From positions 1,805,013-1,869,012 of the forward strand of contig NZ_CP015101.1 of NCBI RefSeq assembly GCF_002214465.1: a stretch of 64,000 bases of DNA, given 5' to 3'. Source of the DNA: Thermococcus barossii. GTDB taxonomy: Archaea; Methanobacteriota_B; Thermococci; Thermococcales; Thermococcaceae. Below the pieces are notes generated by a model. The model was not told the origin of the DNA. It searched no databases and worked only from the letters and a program-made list of their open reading frames with translations. Below, piece by piece: positions 17,639 to 26,953 of the stretch (its first letter is position 1; every line of letters starts with the position of its first letter). Made by a program: the position numbers and the translations under genes.

Positions 17639-20095
17639 ATGAAGAAGGCTTTGGGATTGTTTATTATGGGTTTGATGCTGTTTAGTATTTTTTCAGTCCA
17701 TGCAGTTAGTGCAGCGGACTACACTCCAAAGGACATTCCGCTGAATAGCGACGAGGCCAAGGCCCGCTTTAAGGCCGACCTCCAGTGGTACCTCAAGTAC
17801 GGCCACTTCGTCATCAGCAACGGCCCGTACATGCTCGTCATGTACTCTCCGGAGAACCTCTACCTCAAGCTTGAGAAGTTTACTGGCCCGAGGAAGATAT
17901 TCACCGACACCCTTCCAAAGGACGGTTACGCCGACGTTATTGAGTACCAGGGTGTCCAGAACCCTGAGAACGTTATCCTCCAGATCGCCAAGGGCGAGTA
18001 CGACCTCGGAATGTTCTCGTTCCCCGCAGGAAAGTACCAGGGTCTCGGTGAGGACGTTCTCGCCAACCTCAACCTGTACAAGAGCGCCAGCTCGTACAAC
18101 GAGCTGACCTTCAACACCTACCACGACCCGGACAAGGACGCCCCCCTCGTCACCGTGGGTGACAAGGTCTACTTCAACCCGTTCGCCATCAGGCAGGTCA
18201 GGTTCGCCATGAACTGGCTCATCAGCAGGGACTACATCGTCCAGAACATCTACCAGGGTAGCGGTGCCCCGATGCTCGGATGCATAAGGCCCAGCCACCC
18301 CGCCGACAAGTACTTCGAGCCCGTTTACAAGGCCCTTGGTCTCAGCGGTGCCGGCAACGAGGAGCTTGCTCTCAAGATAATCGGCAACGCTATGCAGGAG
18401 GCAGCCCAGGAAGTTGCCAAGTACGGACACACCCTCGAGAAGAAGGAGGGAATGTGGTACTTCGACGGCGAGCCGGTTGAGGTCAAGTTCATCATCCGTA
18501 TCGAGGACGAGAGGCACGAGATTGGTCTCTACGTTGCCGACCTCCTTGAGAAGAAGGTTGGCTTCAAGGTTGACAGGCTTGAGTGGGACAGGCAGAAGGC
18601 CGGTCAGGTCGTCTTCGCCAAGCCGCCGAGCAACTACGAGTGGAACATCTACACCGGTGGATGGGGTACCAGCGGTATCCCGAGCGTCTGGATTGACGAC
18701 TACACAGCTTGGTTCTACGCCGCCTGGTACGGCTACGTCCCCGGCGCCGTTGATCCGAAGCACATAAACACCGTCACTGTTGAGGATGCTCTCAAGTACC
18801 TTGGAGACGGTGACGTTGATGCAGGACTCCAGAAGATCGGAACCACCTACTACAAGAGCGCCGACAGCCTCGGCCCGATGCTCAAGTGGACCGAGGAGGA
18901 GCTCACCTACCTGCTGACCTACTTCACCACCAAGGGCGCCAAGGGCACCCCGTACATCCACGACGACCTCATTCCGGACGAGCCGATCAAGATAACCAAC
19001 GCTGACCAGTACTGGGACCTCCAGAAGATCAGCATGCTCATTGGAATCCTCGAGAGCGAGAGGGTCTTCCTCATTGAGACCTGGGAGTTCTACCCGGCCA
19101 ACAAGCAGAGGGTTGTTAAGATTACCCCCGAGGCCAGCACCGGTATCGGCCAGCGCTGGAGCATCATGACTGCCGAGACCCCGGACAAGCACCTTAAGAT
19201 CGCCCAGTTCGCTTCAACCGGTGCCATGTTCATGAGCGCCTTCAACCCGGTCGGCGGTCTGAGTGACGTTTACAGTGTCCGTGTCTGGAACCTCATCAGG
19301 GACTACGGTGCCACCACGAACTTCGACGGTATCGTCAGCCCGTACAGGTGCAAGTGGGAGCTCGAGCGCGGTGAGTTTACCGTTCCGGACGATGCCGTCA
19401 TCTACAACCAGACTCAGGGCTGGATCCCAGCCAACGCTGGTCAGAAGGCCGTCGTCAAGGTCAAGGTCACCTGTGACTTCGGCGAGTGGCACAACGGCGT
19501 TAAGGGTAACATCGACGACCTCAAGTACTACATAGCCTTCCTCTACACCTGGGCCTACCAGGACGGTGCCGACGACCCGTACTACGACAGCTCACTCGGT
19601 GGAACCGCTGGAACGCTCTCCAACATACTCGGCTGGCAGTGGACCGACGACGGCTACGTCGTTTACGGTACCTACGAGCACCCGCTGGCCGACGACATGA
19701 CCGCTGGCTTCTACGTGTTCTACCCACAGCTCCCGTGGGAGCTCTACTGGGCCATGGGTGAGCTCGTCGCCAAGAGCAAGGAGTACGGCATCGACAAGAC
19801 CTACTCCTTCAGCAGCGGTGCCGAGGGTGTCCTCTGGCTCGACCTCCTGACCAAGGAGCACGTCGACGACCTCGCCAAGGTCATGCTGAAGATCTCAGGC
19901 CTCACCTGGGATGACATAACCAGCACTACCACCACAACGACCTCAAGCGAGACCGGGCCGACAGTCACCACGCCGAGTGAAACCACGACCACCACGACCC
20001 CGAGCGGCGGAGGCAACACGACCACCTACGTCGTCGTTGGCCTGGTGATAATCATCATAGCCGCGGCCGCCTGGTACTTCACCAAGAAGAAGTGA
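17639..20095 (+). CDS. Substrate-binding protein of a peptide-type ABC importer, membrane anchored
   Basis: An 818-residue extracytoplasmic receptor of the SBP_bac_5 (DppA/OppA) family. A signal peptide covers about residues 1-27 (MKKALGLFIMGLMLFSIFSV, cleavage near AVSAA). The body has features of the family such as FNPFAIRQVRFAMNWLISRD and NEELALKIIGNAM. A Thr/Ser-rich linker (about 755-790) precedes a single C-terminal transmembrane helix ending WYFTKKK, which anchors it to the cell surface. It heads an importer gene set with permeases and ATPases downstream, after a 180-base gap with its own promoter. In Thermococcales such proteins bind peptides or oligosaccharides, so the substrate is left open. 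Confidence 0.87.
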   Translation: MKKALGLFIMGLMLFSIFSVHAVSAADYTPKDIPLNSDEAKARFKADLQWYLKYGHFVISNGPYMLVMYSPENLYLKLEKFTGPRKIFTDTLPKDGYADVIEYQGVQNPENVILQIAKGEYDLGMFSFPAGKYQGLGEDVLANLNLYKSASSYNELTFNTYHDPDKDAPLVTVGDKVYFNPFAIRQVRFAMNWLISRDYIVQNIYQGSGAPMLGCIRPSHPADKYFEPVYKALGLSGAGNEELALKIIGNAMQEAAQEVAKYGHTLEKKEGMWYFDGEPVEVKFIIRIEDERHEIGLYVADLLEKKVGFKVDRLEWDRQKAGQVVFAKPPSNYEWNIYTGGWGTSGIPSVWIDDYTAWFYAAWYGYVPGAVDPKHINTVTVEDALKYLGDGDVDAGLQKIGTTYYKSADSLGPMLKWTEEELTYLLTYFTTKGAKGTPYIHDDLIPDEPIKITNADQYWDLQKISMLIGILESERVFLIETWEFYPANKQRVVKITPEASTGIGQRWSIMTAETPDKHLKIAQFASTGAMFMSAFNPVGGLSDVYSVRVWNLIRDYGATTNFDGIVSPYRCKWELERGEFTVPDDAVIYNQTQGWIPANAGQKAVVKVKVTCDFGEWHNGVKGNIDDLKYYIAFLYTWAYQDGADDPYYDSSLGGTAGTLSNILGWQWTDDGYVVYGTYEHPLADDMTAGFYVFYPQLPWELYWAMGELVAKSKEYGIDKTYSFSSGAEGVLWLDLLTKEHVDDLAKVMLKISGLTWDDITSTTTTTTSSETGPTVTTPSETTTTTTPSGGGNTTTYVVVGLVIIIIAAAAWYFTKKK

Positions 20096-20130
20096 AGTAG
20101 TTTCGTTCTTTCCCTCTTTTTTGAAATTTT
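20096..20130 (+). terminator. T-rich terminator after the binding-protein gene
   Basis: Just after the stop lies GTTTCGTTCTTTCCCTCTTTTTTG, with several T runs and no clear hairpin. This is the usual form of transcription terminator in Thermococcales. It would let the highly expressed receptor be made in excess over the downstream permeases. Confidence 0.45.
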
Positions 20131-20164
20131 ACTCTTATGGTTTTTGACGGTTCTTTCTGGGCTT

Positions 20165-20277
20165 CTTAGTGCACTTCCATGAAAATGTGCACATCTATGC
20201 AGTAAGATATATAAAGCCGGTTTTACAATGCTGAAAAAGATACATTAAACACGAGCAACCTACGTGGGGGTGGAAAA
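20165..20277 (+). promoter_or_regulatory. Promoter of the permease/ATPase operon with GTGCAC repeat
   Basis: AAGATATATAAAGCC at 20204-20218 is a strong TATA element. Two copies of the palindrome GTGCAC, at 20169-20174 and 20187-20192, are centred 18 bases apart directly upstream of it, where an activator or repressor could bind. GGGGGTGG lies just before the ATG at 20278. Confidence 0.5.
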
Positions 20278-21333
20278 ATGGGGTATCTAAAGTACCTGGT
20301 GTTTAGGATCCTGAACGCCATTCTCGTTCTACTGATAGTGACGTTTATTATCTCGGCGCTCTTCGTCAAGGTCGCCGAGGAGAGCAACCGCTCCAAGATG
20401 TACGAGGAACTGATGCAATGGGAACGAACGGAAGGTGCTAAAATCAAGCAGAGCCAGGGTTTAGAGGCCTTTGAAAAGGCCAAAGCCGAAAAACAGGCAT
20501 CTCTTGAGGAGAAGTACGAGCTGAACATTCCATACTGGCAGAAGGTTTACAGAAAGTCCATTCGTACCCTAAAACTCGATTTTGGAACAACGAGCATGCC
20601 TATCTTCGGAACTAATAGTGTCTCTGACATTATCAAGGTAGCCGTTCCAAGGAGTATTCTGCTCTTCACAACCGCGACAATAATTGTTATCATTCTGGGT
20701 ATCTTCTTGGGCGTTAGGGCGGCAAGGCACGCGGGCAGTGTCTTCGACAGGGGACTGTCAATCTTTGCACTGCTCACCTACAGCCTGCCGATGTGGTGGA
20801 CCGGAATGATGTTCCTCCTGATATTTGCATTCAAGCTTGGCTGGTTCCCGCTCAGTTCAATGTTCGATCCGCAGCTCACCGGATGGGAGCACGTTAAGGA
20901 TGTCCTCTGGAAGCTTGCCCTTCCTGTGTTCACCTACGTCTTCGTCGTCTTTGGTGGCTGGGCCTGGACTACCAGGAACATCATGATAGGCACCCTCCAG
21001 GAGGACTTCATCATGGCCGCCAGAGCCAAGGGTGTTCCCGAGCACAAGATTATCTACGGACACGCTCTCCGTGCCGCTGCCCCGCCGATAGTCACCATGA
21101 TCATCTTCGCCCTCCTCGGTTCGCTCGGCGGTGCCATCATCAGTGAGCTCGTCTTCAACTACCCGGGAATGGGCAGGCTCTACTGGGTCGCCCTTCAGCA
21201 GAACGAGACCAACCTCCTCATAGGCCTGACGTACTTCTTCACGGTGCTCTACCTTGCGGGAGTCGTCCTCGCCGACATGGTCTACGGATTCCTCGACCCG
21301 CGTGTCAAGGTCGGTGCTTCCGCCAAGATGTGA
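20278..21333 (+). CDS. DppB-type ABC transporter permease
   Basis: A 351-residue permease of the peptide/nickel class. One N-terminal helix (about 7-27) is followed by a charged, helical extracytoplasmic stretch (about 35-105, rich in Glu, Lys and Ala), then five helices. The docking loop EDFIMAARAKGVPEHKIIYGH is near residue 245, and FNYPGMGRLYW, typical of DppB, follows. It is the first gene of a tight permease-permease-ATPase-ATPase run, with an 11-base gap to the next gene. It works with the receptor encoded just upstream. Confidence 0.88.
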   Translation: MGYLKYLVFRILNAILVLLIVTFIISALFVKVAEESNRSKMYEELMQWERTEGAKIKQSQGLEAFEKAKAEKQASLEEKYELNIPYWQKVYRKSIRTLKLDFGTTSMPIFGTNSVSDIIKVAVPRSILLFTTATIIVIILGIFLGVRAARHAGSVFDRGLSIFALLTYSLPMWWTGMMFLLIFAFKLGWFPLSSMFDPQLTGWEHVKDVLWKLALPVFTYVFVVFGGWAWTTRNIMIGTLQEDFIMAARAKGVPEHKIIYGHALRAAAPPIVTMIIFALLGSLGGAIISELVFNYPGMGRLYWVALQQNETNLLIGLTYFFTVLYLAGVVLADMVYGFLDPRVKVGASAKM

Positions 21334-21344
21334 GGTGATTCACG

Positions 21345-22805
21345 ATGAGATGGGTCGACGTCAAAGAAGGATTTAAGGAATTCCTTGAAGAGTTTAAGAG
21401 GGAGAAGACCGGTATAGCCGGCGTCATTCTCCTTGTCATTCTTGTCCTGGTCGCACTCACGGCACCGTACACCACTATGCCTGACCTCCCTGAGAAGTGG
21501 AGGAGTTCAGCCTACTGGGAGGACAATCCGAAGAACGTTCCTCCCACCTGGTACAACATGTTCACTTCCCAGAAGCTCGTTCCCCAGGAGGTTTACTATG
21601 CCAACGACCTTAAGATCAGCCACCCGAGCGATACCCTAACCGTGATAGAGGCGGACTACCTCTTCCCCGAAAAGCACATCCTTGGACCCCAGGGAATCAT
21701 CATTAGAGGTCTGAACGTCACGCTCAACGCTCCTTCCAAAGCGCCTACCATGGATGTGTACCTTCTCAGGCCCGATGGAAAGACCATCCCGCTCCTCACC
21801 AACAAGCAGCTCAGCTCGGGCACCACTATCTCCATCGGCAGGGACAGTACCATTTCAACCAACGTGTACATATGGCTCGTGAACGTTACTGAGGGAAGGG
21901 AGATAACGATGTTCGAGGTACCCCTTGAAACAATCCTCATCAGCGACATGGTTGCTCCGATGTTCGCCAAGGTTGAGCCGGGAATGAACGTGAGTGACAT
22001 AATAGCCAACCCGCAGCCACTTCACGGCCAGTACAAGCTCATACTCAAGATTAACAACCCTGCTCCTAAGTACAATCAGGTCATCTACGATAACCTTAAG
22101 GTCACCTTCCTCGGCAGGAGCTATGGAACGATGGGTACCGACTACCTCGGCAGGGATCTATGGGCCGGAATCATCTGGGGTAGCAGGGTTTCACTGACGA
22201 TAGGTATACTCGTTTCAGTCCTCAGCACGGTTATAGGCCTAATCTACGGAGTCACTAGTGCATACCTCGGAGGAAACTCCGACGAGATCATGATGCGTAT
22301 CAACGAGATATTCGCCTCAATTCCGAGCCTGCCGATACTTATCCTCATTGGAGCCACCCTCGGCCACGTTACCCTCTGGTTCATAGTACTGCTGCTGGTC
22401 ATCTTCGGATGGATGGGAATAGCCAGGATTGCGAGAAGTATGGCCCTCCAGATCAAGGAGCAGACGTACATCGAGGCGGCCAAGGCCCTCGGAGCGGGCA
22501 ACGGAAGGATTATCTTCAAGCACATCCTCCCGCAGCTACTGCCGTACGCCTTCGCTGTCATAGCACTCAGCGTTCCGGGTGCGGTTATAGCCGAGGCTTC
22601 GCTGAGCTTTCTTGGTATAGGTGATCCAAGCGCGGTAACGTGGGGACAGATACTCAACGCGGCACAGGCGCAATCGGCGACCACCAAGGGCTACTGGTGG
22701 TGGGTCCTTCCGCCCGGACTTGGGATAGCCGTCGTCGGCCTTACCTTCGTCCTCATCGGTACGGCCCTCGATAAGATACTCAACCCGAGACTCAGGAGGC
22801 TGTGA
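21345..22805 (+). CDS. DppC-type ABC transporter permease with large extracytoplasmic insert
   Basis: At 486 residues this is much longer than a bacterial DppC (about 300). The extra length is an extracytoplasmic domain between helix 1 (about 25-45) and GTMGTDYLGRDLWAG (about residue 262). The insert opens KWRSSAYWEDNPKNVPPTW and then looks beta-rich with several sequons. The rest is the normal membrane core, with the docking loop EAAKALGAGNGRIIFKHILP and AEASLSFLGIG, both classic for the family. The C terminus ends NPRLRRL, as expected. It sits 10 bases before the first ATPase gene. Confidence 0.87.
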   Translation: MRWVDVKEGFKEFLEEFKREKTGIAGVILLVILVLVALTAPYTTMPDLPEKWRSSAYWEDNPKNVPPTWYNMFTSQKLVPQEVYYANDLKISHPSDTLTVIEADYLFPEKHILGPQGIIIRGLNVTLNAPSKAPTMDVYLLRPDGKTIPLLTNKQLSSGTTISIGRDSTISTNVYIWLVNVTEGREITMFEVPLETILISDMVAPMFAKVEPGMNVSDIIANPQPLHGQYKLILKINNPAPKYNQVIYDNLKVTFLGRSYGTMGTDYLGRDLWAGIIWGSRVSLTIGILVSVLSTVIGLIYGVTSAYLGGNSDEIMMRINEIFASIPSLPILILIGATLGHVTLWFIVLLLVIFGWMGIARIARSMALQIKEQTYIEAAKALGAGNGRIIFKHILPQLLPYAFAVIALSVPGAVIAEASLSFLGIGDPSAVTWGQILNAAQAQSATTKGYWWWVLPPGLGIAVVGLTFVLIGTALDKILNPRLRRL

Positions 22806-22815
22806 GGTGGTATGA

Positions 22816-23775
22816 ATGGCTAAGAACGTGCTTGAAGTTAAAGACCTCAAGATGTATTACTTCACCAGCAAGGGTGTCGTCAAGGCCGTCGACAACATAT
22901 CCTTCAACCTCAGAAAGGGTGAAGTGCTGGGACTTGCCGGTGAGAGCGGATGCGGCAAGTCCTCCCTTGGTTTTACCCTTATGGGAATGCCGACTCCTCC
23001 TGGCAAGATAGTCAGTGGAAGCGTGAAGATTGACGGCAGGGAGATAGTCGGCCTTCCCGAGGACGTTCTCAGGAAAGAGATTCGCTGGCAGAAAATTTCG
23101 ATGATATTCCAGGGTGCGATGAACGCCCTCAACCCCGTTTACACTGTCGGCTACCAGATGACCGAGCCACTCATACTTCACAAGGGAATGAGCAAGGAAG
23201 AAGCCCTCGACAGAGCCCAGAAGTACCTCGAACTCGTCGGCCTCGACCCAGAGATAGTCTACCGCTACCCACATGAGCTCTCTGGTGGCATGAAGCAGCG
23301 TGTCATCATCGCAACGGCACTCCTCCTTGAGCCAGAAGTCGTCATTGCCGACGAGCCGACAACGGCACTCGACGTGGTTGTTCAGGCCCAGATCATCAAC
23401 CTCATGAAGAAGCTGAAGAAGGAACTCGGTCTCTCGATGATATTCATCACTCACGACCTCAGCATCCTGGCCGAGATCAGCGACAGGGTTGCGATAATGT
23501 ACGCGGGTAAGATAGTTGAGATAGGCGACAGCGAGAAGGTTTACTATGAGCCGGCCCATCCCTACACCCAGAAGCTCCTCGCGGCAATACCGAGGCTCCA
23601 TGAGGACGTTGAAAAGCTGGAGTTCATCCCAGGACAGCCGCCCAACCTCATCACGCCGCCGAAGGGATGCCGCTTCCACCCGAGGTGCCCCTACGCGATG
23701 CAGGTTTGTAAGGAGCAGGAACCCGAGCTGAAGGAAGTTGATAAGGACCACTACGCCGCATGCTGGCTGCTGTGA
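22816..23775 (+). CDS. DppD-type ABC transporter ATPase
   Basis: A 319-residue ATP-binding subunit. Walker A is GESGCGKSS at 42-50, the signature is LSGGMKQR, and Walker B reads VVIADEPTTALDV. The C-terminal oligopeptide-transporter extension contains the cysteine motif CRFHPRCPYAMQVC, typical of DppD/OppD proteins and able to hold an iron-sulfur cluster in some members. It is coupled with its partner ATPase 10 bases downstream. The two ATPases form a heterodimer on the permease pair. Confidence 0.92.
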   Translation: MAKNVLEVKDLKMYYFTSKGVVKAVDNISFNLRKGEVLGLAGESGCGKSSLGFTLMGMPTPPGKIVSGSVKIDGREIVGLPEDVLRKEIRWQKISMIFQGAMNALNPVYTVGYQMTEPLILHKGMSKEEALDRAQKYLELVGLDPEIVYRYPHELSGGMKQRVIIATALLLEPEVVIADEPTTALDVVVQAQIINLMKKLKKELGLSMIFITHDLSILAEISDRVAIMYAGKIVEIGDSEKVYYEPAHPYTQKLLAAIPRLHEDVEKLEFIPGQPPNLITPPKGCRFHPRCPYAMQVCKEQEPELKEVDKDHYAACWLL

Positions 23776-23785
23776 GGTGTGAGAA

Positions 23786-24793
23786 ATGGCCGAGCCGATA
23801 CTTAAAGTTGAAAATCTGAAGAAGTACTTCCCGATCAAGAGGGGATTCATAGACACCATCAAGGGCGCTCCGCAGAAGAAGGTACACGCGGTGGACGGCA
23901 TCAGCTTTGAGATATATAAACAGCAGGTCTTTGCCCTCGTCGGTGAGAGCGGCTGTGGAAAGTCAACCACCGGAAAGCTGATCGTCAAGCTCCTGGAACC
24001 GACGGACGGCAGGATATACTTGGAGGGCAAGGATGTCACGAACATCAGCACCAAGGAAGAGATACTTGACTACAGAAGGCACGTGCAGATAATCTTTCAG
24101 GACCCGTTCAGCTCGATGAACCCTCGCTTCAGGATATTCGACATCCTCGAGGAACCGCTCCTCATACACGGCATAGGCGAAACCAAGGCCGAACGCGAGG
24201 AGCTCATATACAAGGCCCTTGAGATGGTCAAGATAACCCCGCCAGAGGACTACGTCGGCAGGTTCCCGCACATGCTCTCCGGCGGTCAGAGGCAGCGTGT
24301 CGCCATAGCAAGGGCCCTCATCCTCAACCCGACCTTCATCGTTGCCGACGAGCCGGTCTCGATGCTTGACGTGTCCATCCGTGCCGAAATCCTTGAACTG
24401 ATGAAGGAACTGAAAGAGAAGATGGGCGTTACCTACCTCTACATTACCCACGACATGTCCACGGCAAGGTACTTCGCCGACTGGATGGCGGTCATGTACC
24501 TCGGAAGGATAGTCGAGATGGGGCCGGTCGAGAAGGTCATCGACAACCCGCTTCACCCGTACACGAGGGCCCTCCTGGCAGCCGTTCCGGAACCCAAACC
24601 GGAGCGCAGGAACATCATCAAGGAGCTACCGATCAGGGGTGAGGTGCCCAACGCCGTTGATATCCCTCCGGGATGCCGCTTCCACCCGAGGTGCATCTAC
24701 GCCCAGAAGGGACTCTGCGACACCAAGCACCCGCAGCTCGTCGAGTACGAGCACAACCACTGGGCAGAGTGCCACCTCGTCGGCAAGTACTGA
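23786..24793 (+). CDS. DppF-type ABC transporter ATPase
   Basis: A 335-residue ATP-binding subunit with Walker A GESGCGKST at 53-61, signature LSGGQRQR and Walker B FIVADEPVSMLDV. Residues 20-33 contain the extra loop RGFIDTIKGAPQKK typical of DppF/OppF. The C-terminal cysteine motif CRFHPRCIYAQKGLC matches that of its partner. It is the last transporter gene of the operon. The gene after it begins 31 bases later and could be read through. Confidence 0.92.
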   Translation: MAEPILKVENLKKYFPIKRGFIDTIKGAPQKKVHAVDGISFEIYKQQVFALVGESGCGKSTTGKLIVKLLEPTDGRIYLEGKDVTNISTKEEILDYRRHVQIIFQDPFSSMNPRFRIFDILEEPLLIHGIGETKAEREELIYKALEMVKITPPEDYVGRFPHMLSGGQRQRVAIARALILNPTFIVADEPVSMLDVSIRAEILELMKELKEKMGVTYLYITHDMSTARYFADWMAVMYLGRIVEMGPVEKVIDNPLHPYTRALLAAVPEPKPERRNIIKELPIRGEVPNAVDIPPGCRFHPRCIYAQKGLCDTKHPQLVEYEHNHWAECHLVGKY

Positions 24794-24824
24794 CCCCCTT
24801 CTTTTCTTTCTCTGGGTGATGACT

Positions 24825-25301
24825 ATGGGAACGTTCAGGGATGCCATGAGTTATCCCCTTCTGAGGGTTGGACTGATAATGCTCATCCTTGCCCTGCTCA
24901 TCTCCATTGCCGGCTTCTACCGCGTTAATAAGACCTACTCCGCGAGCGGAACCCTGGGAGAGGGCATGCACTATCTGGGAGACGACAAGTTCGAGAACGA
25001 GTACCTGTACCACAATAGAACCCTCGTTCTCTATTCCTCCAACGCGAACCTCTCACTCCTTCAAGGGGCTGAAATGACGAACTACACTCTGGTGGATCGA
25101 GAGATAACGCTCCACCCGGAGGAGCGACCAGTGATATATGTTTTTAACGGGAGCGTGAATTATACCTACAACGCGACCGCCGTTGACTACCCCTACGCGG
25201 TCTATTCCCTATTTGCCTTCGTGCTGATGCTGGTGGGGGTTGTCATGGCGTTCCTGGGCTACACCCAGTTCCTGAGGGACGTAAAGGAGGGTAAGAAATG
25301 A
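24825..25301 (+). CDS. Hypothetical membrane protein with extracytoplasmic domain
   Basis: Not recognised. The protein has 158 residues, with a transmembrane helix near each end (about 15-33 and 125-147) and about 85 residues between them containing four or five N-x-S/T sequons, so the middle is probably outside the cell. The start is placed at ATG 24825 because GGGTGAT lies four bases upstream; ATG 24819 is two codons earlier and in frame. Its stop overlaps the start of nadE by four bases, which suggests they are translated together. Nothing links it to NAD synthesis beyond this. Confidence 0.7.
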   Translation: MGTFRDAMSYPLLRVGLIMLILALLISIAGFYRVNKTYSASGTLGEGMHYLGDDKFENEYLYHNRTLVLYSSNANLSLLQGAEMTNYTLVDREITLHPEERPVIYVFNGSVNYTYNATAVDYPYAVYSLFAFVLMLVGVVMAFLGYTQFLRDVKEGKK

Positions 25302-26059
25302 GGGAGCTTGATTACAACTTTGCAATTGAGAGACTCACTACATTCATCCGGGAGAAGGCTGAGGAGACCGGTGTGGACGGAGTCGTCGTAGGTGTAAGCG
25401 GCGGAATAGACAGCGCCACCGTTGCCTACCTCGCCGCAAAGGCCCTTGGAAAGAGGAGGGTTCTTGGCCTGATAATGCCCTACTACGAGAACCGCGACCT
25501 TGACGACGCCAGGCTGGTCTGCGAGAGCCTGGGAATTGACTACAAAGTTATCAACATAAGGTCCATTGTGGACGAGTTTGAGAGTGCCGTTGGAGGGCTC
25601 GATACAAGGAGCAGGGGAAACGTCATGGCCAGAACGAGGATGGTTCTGCTGTACGCCCATGCTAACGCCATGAACCGGCTCGTCCTTGGAACCAGCAACA
25701 GAAGCGAGTTTCTGACCGGTTATTTCACCAAGTGGGGCGATGGTGCCAGCGACTACGCTCCGCTGATAAACCTCTACAAGACCGAGGTCTGGGAGATAGC
25801 GAAGCTCCTTGGTGTTCCCGAGAGGATAATCGAGAAGAAGCCGTCGGCAGGCCTGTGGGAGGGGCAGACGGACGAAGATGAACTGGGAATAAGCTACCGC
25901 CTGCTCGATGAAATCCTCTGGCGCATGGTTGACCTTGGGATGGGAAACGCCGAAATAGCGAGAGAGCTCGGAATAGGAATCGAGATGGTCGAGTACGTCG
26001 AGAATCTCGTTAAGAAGAGCGAGCACAAGAGACGCCTTCCGGTTGGCCCCGTCTTCTGA
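25298..26059 (+). CDS. nadE: NAD+ synthetase (ammonia-dependent)
   Basis: A 253-residue enzyme that amidates nicotinic acid adenine dinucleotide to NAD. The ATP pyrophosphatase loop is SGGIDSATV at 34-42. [21 protein letters not shown] and [14 protein letters not shown] are conserved NadE segments. [19 protein letters not shown], near residue 185, is the diagnostic substrate loop. There is no N-terminal glutaminase domain, so it uses free ammonia. It overlaps the preceding membrane protein gene by four bases and is followed by a transporter gene 9 bases later. Confidence 0.96.
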   Translation: MRELDYNFAIERLTTFIREKAEETGVDGVVVGVSGGIDSATVAYLAAKALGKRRVLGLIMPYYENRDLDDARLVCESLGIDYKVINIRSIVDEFESAVGGLDTRSRGNVMARTRMVLLYAHANAMNRLVLGTSNRSEFLTGYFTKWGDGASDYAPLINLYKTEVWEIAKLLGVPERIIEKKPSAGLWEGQTDEDELGISYRLLDEILWRMVDLGMGNAEIARELGIGIEMVEYVENLVKKSEHKRRLPVGPVF

Positions 26060-26068
26060 GGTGAGTCC

Positions 26069-26953
26069 ATGAAACGAGGATACCTTTTCGTTTTTCTTGC
26101 CGCGTCCATGTGGGGAACCCTGGGGATATTCGCCAAGTACCTCGACGGTTTTGGACTGACTCCATTCACGATGGTCTTCTACCGTGTTTTCTTTGCCCTC
26201 CTCCTTCTGGCGATTTACCTTCGGCTCAGGGGAATAGGATTCGCCCTTGAGCGCTCCCGCCTGAGGTTTTACGCCCTCTACGGCTTTTTCAGTATCTTCC
26301 TCTTCTACACGCTGTACTTCTACACGGTGACGATATCCTCTGTCTCCTTCGCGGTTCTGCTCCTCTACACCGCCCCCGTTTACTCCATAATCCTCGGCAG
26401 ACTAGTGTTCAACGAGCCCCTGAGGCGAGAGAAGATAGCAGCTCTGTTCATGGTTATGCTGGGCGTTGTCCTCGTGAACTGGGGTGATATGCAGTTCTCC
26501 ACCAAGGCGCTGGTCTTCGGACTGCTGACCGGTCTGACCTACGCACTCTATGGTGTTCTTGCAAAGTTTGCCGTCAGGGACGATGAGCCCGAGAAGGCAC
26601 TCTTCTATACTCTTCTCTTTGGCATGTTCTATCTCATGCCCTTCGCCGACTTCTCGGTGCCCTCTGGTGCCGTTCCGTATCTCTTTGCCCTGGCGTTTTT
26701 CCCAACGTTTCTCGGTTACATACTCTACAATCATGCGCTGAAGGAAATAGAGGTCAGCAGGGCCAGCATAGTGGCCACGATCGAGCCGGTGGTCGCGATA
26801 ACCCTGGCGTTTCTGCTCTTCGGTGAGACCCTCACTCCCGAACAGCTCATCGGGGCGGTTCTGATAATAGGAGGCTCAATGCTGGTGCATCTGAAGGAGA
26901 AAGAAAAGCCTGAGGAAACGGTTATCGAGGAAGTGCTTGAGGAGGTTCATTAG
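26069..26953 (+). CDS. EamA (DMT-family) transporter
   Basis: A 294-residue membrane protein with ten predicted helices in two EamA repeats. The first opens MWGTLGIFAKYLDGFGL, and the second begins near ALVFGLLTGLTYALYGVLAK. The segment EPVVAITLAFLLFGETLTPEQLIGAVLIIGG is the typical end of the second repeat, given here by its core PVVAITLAFLLFGE. Members export or import small metabolites; the substrate is not predictable. It follows nadE closely, and its end overlaps the end of glnA by four bases, tail to tail. Confidence 0.88.
   Translation: MKRGYLFVFLAASMWGTLGIFAKYLDGFGLTPFTMVFYRVFFALLLLAIYLRLRGIGFALERSRLRFYALYGFFSIFLFYTLYFYTVTISSVSFAVLLLYTAPVYSIILGRLVFNEPLRREKIAALFMVMLGVVLVNWGDMQFSTKALVFGLLTGLTYALYGVLAKFAVRDDEPEKALFYTLLFGMFYLMPFADFSVPSGAVPYLFALAFFPTFLGYILYNHALKEIEVSRASIVATIEPVVAITLAFLLFGETLTPEQLIGAVLIIGGSMLVHLKEKEKPEETVIEEVLEEVH

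Noticed and set aside
17693-19192. A 499-residue open frame on the minus strand inside the binding-protein gene
   Set aside because: It is the mirror of a strongly codon-biased gene, rich in Val, Leu, Gly and Asp without family features; the plus strand has a signal peptide, family motifs and anchor.
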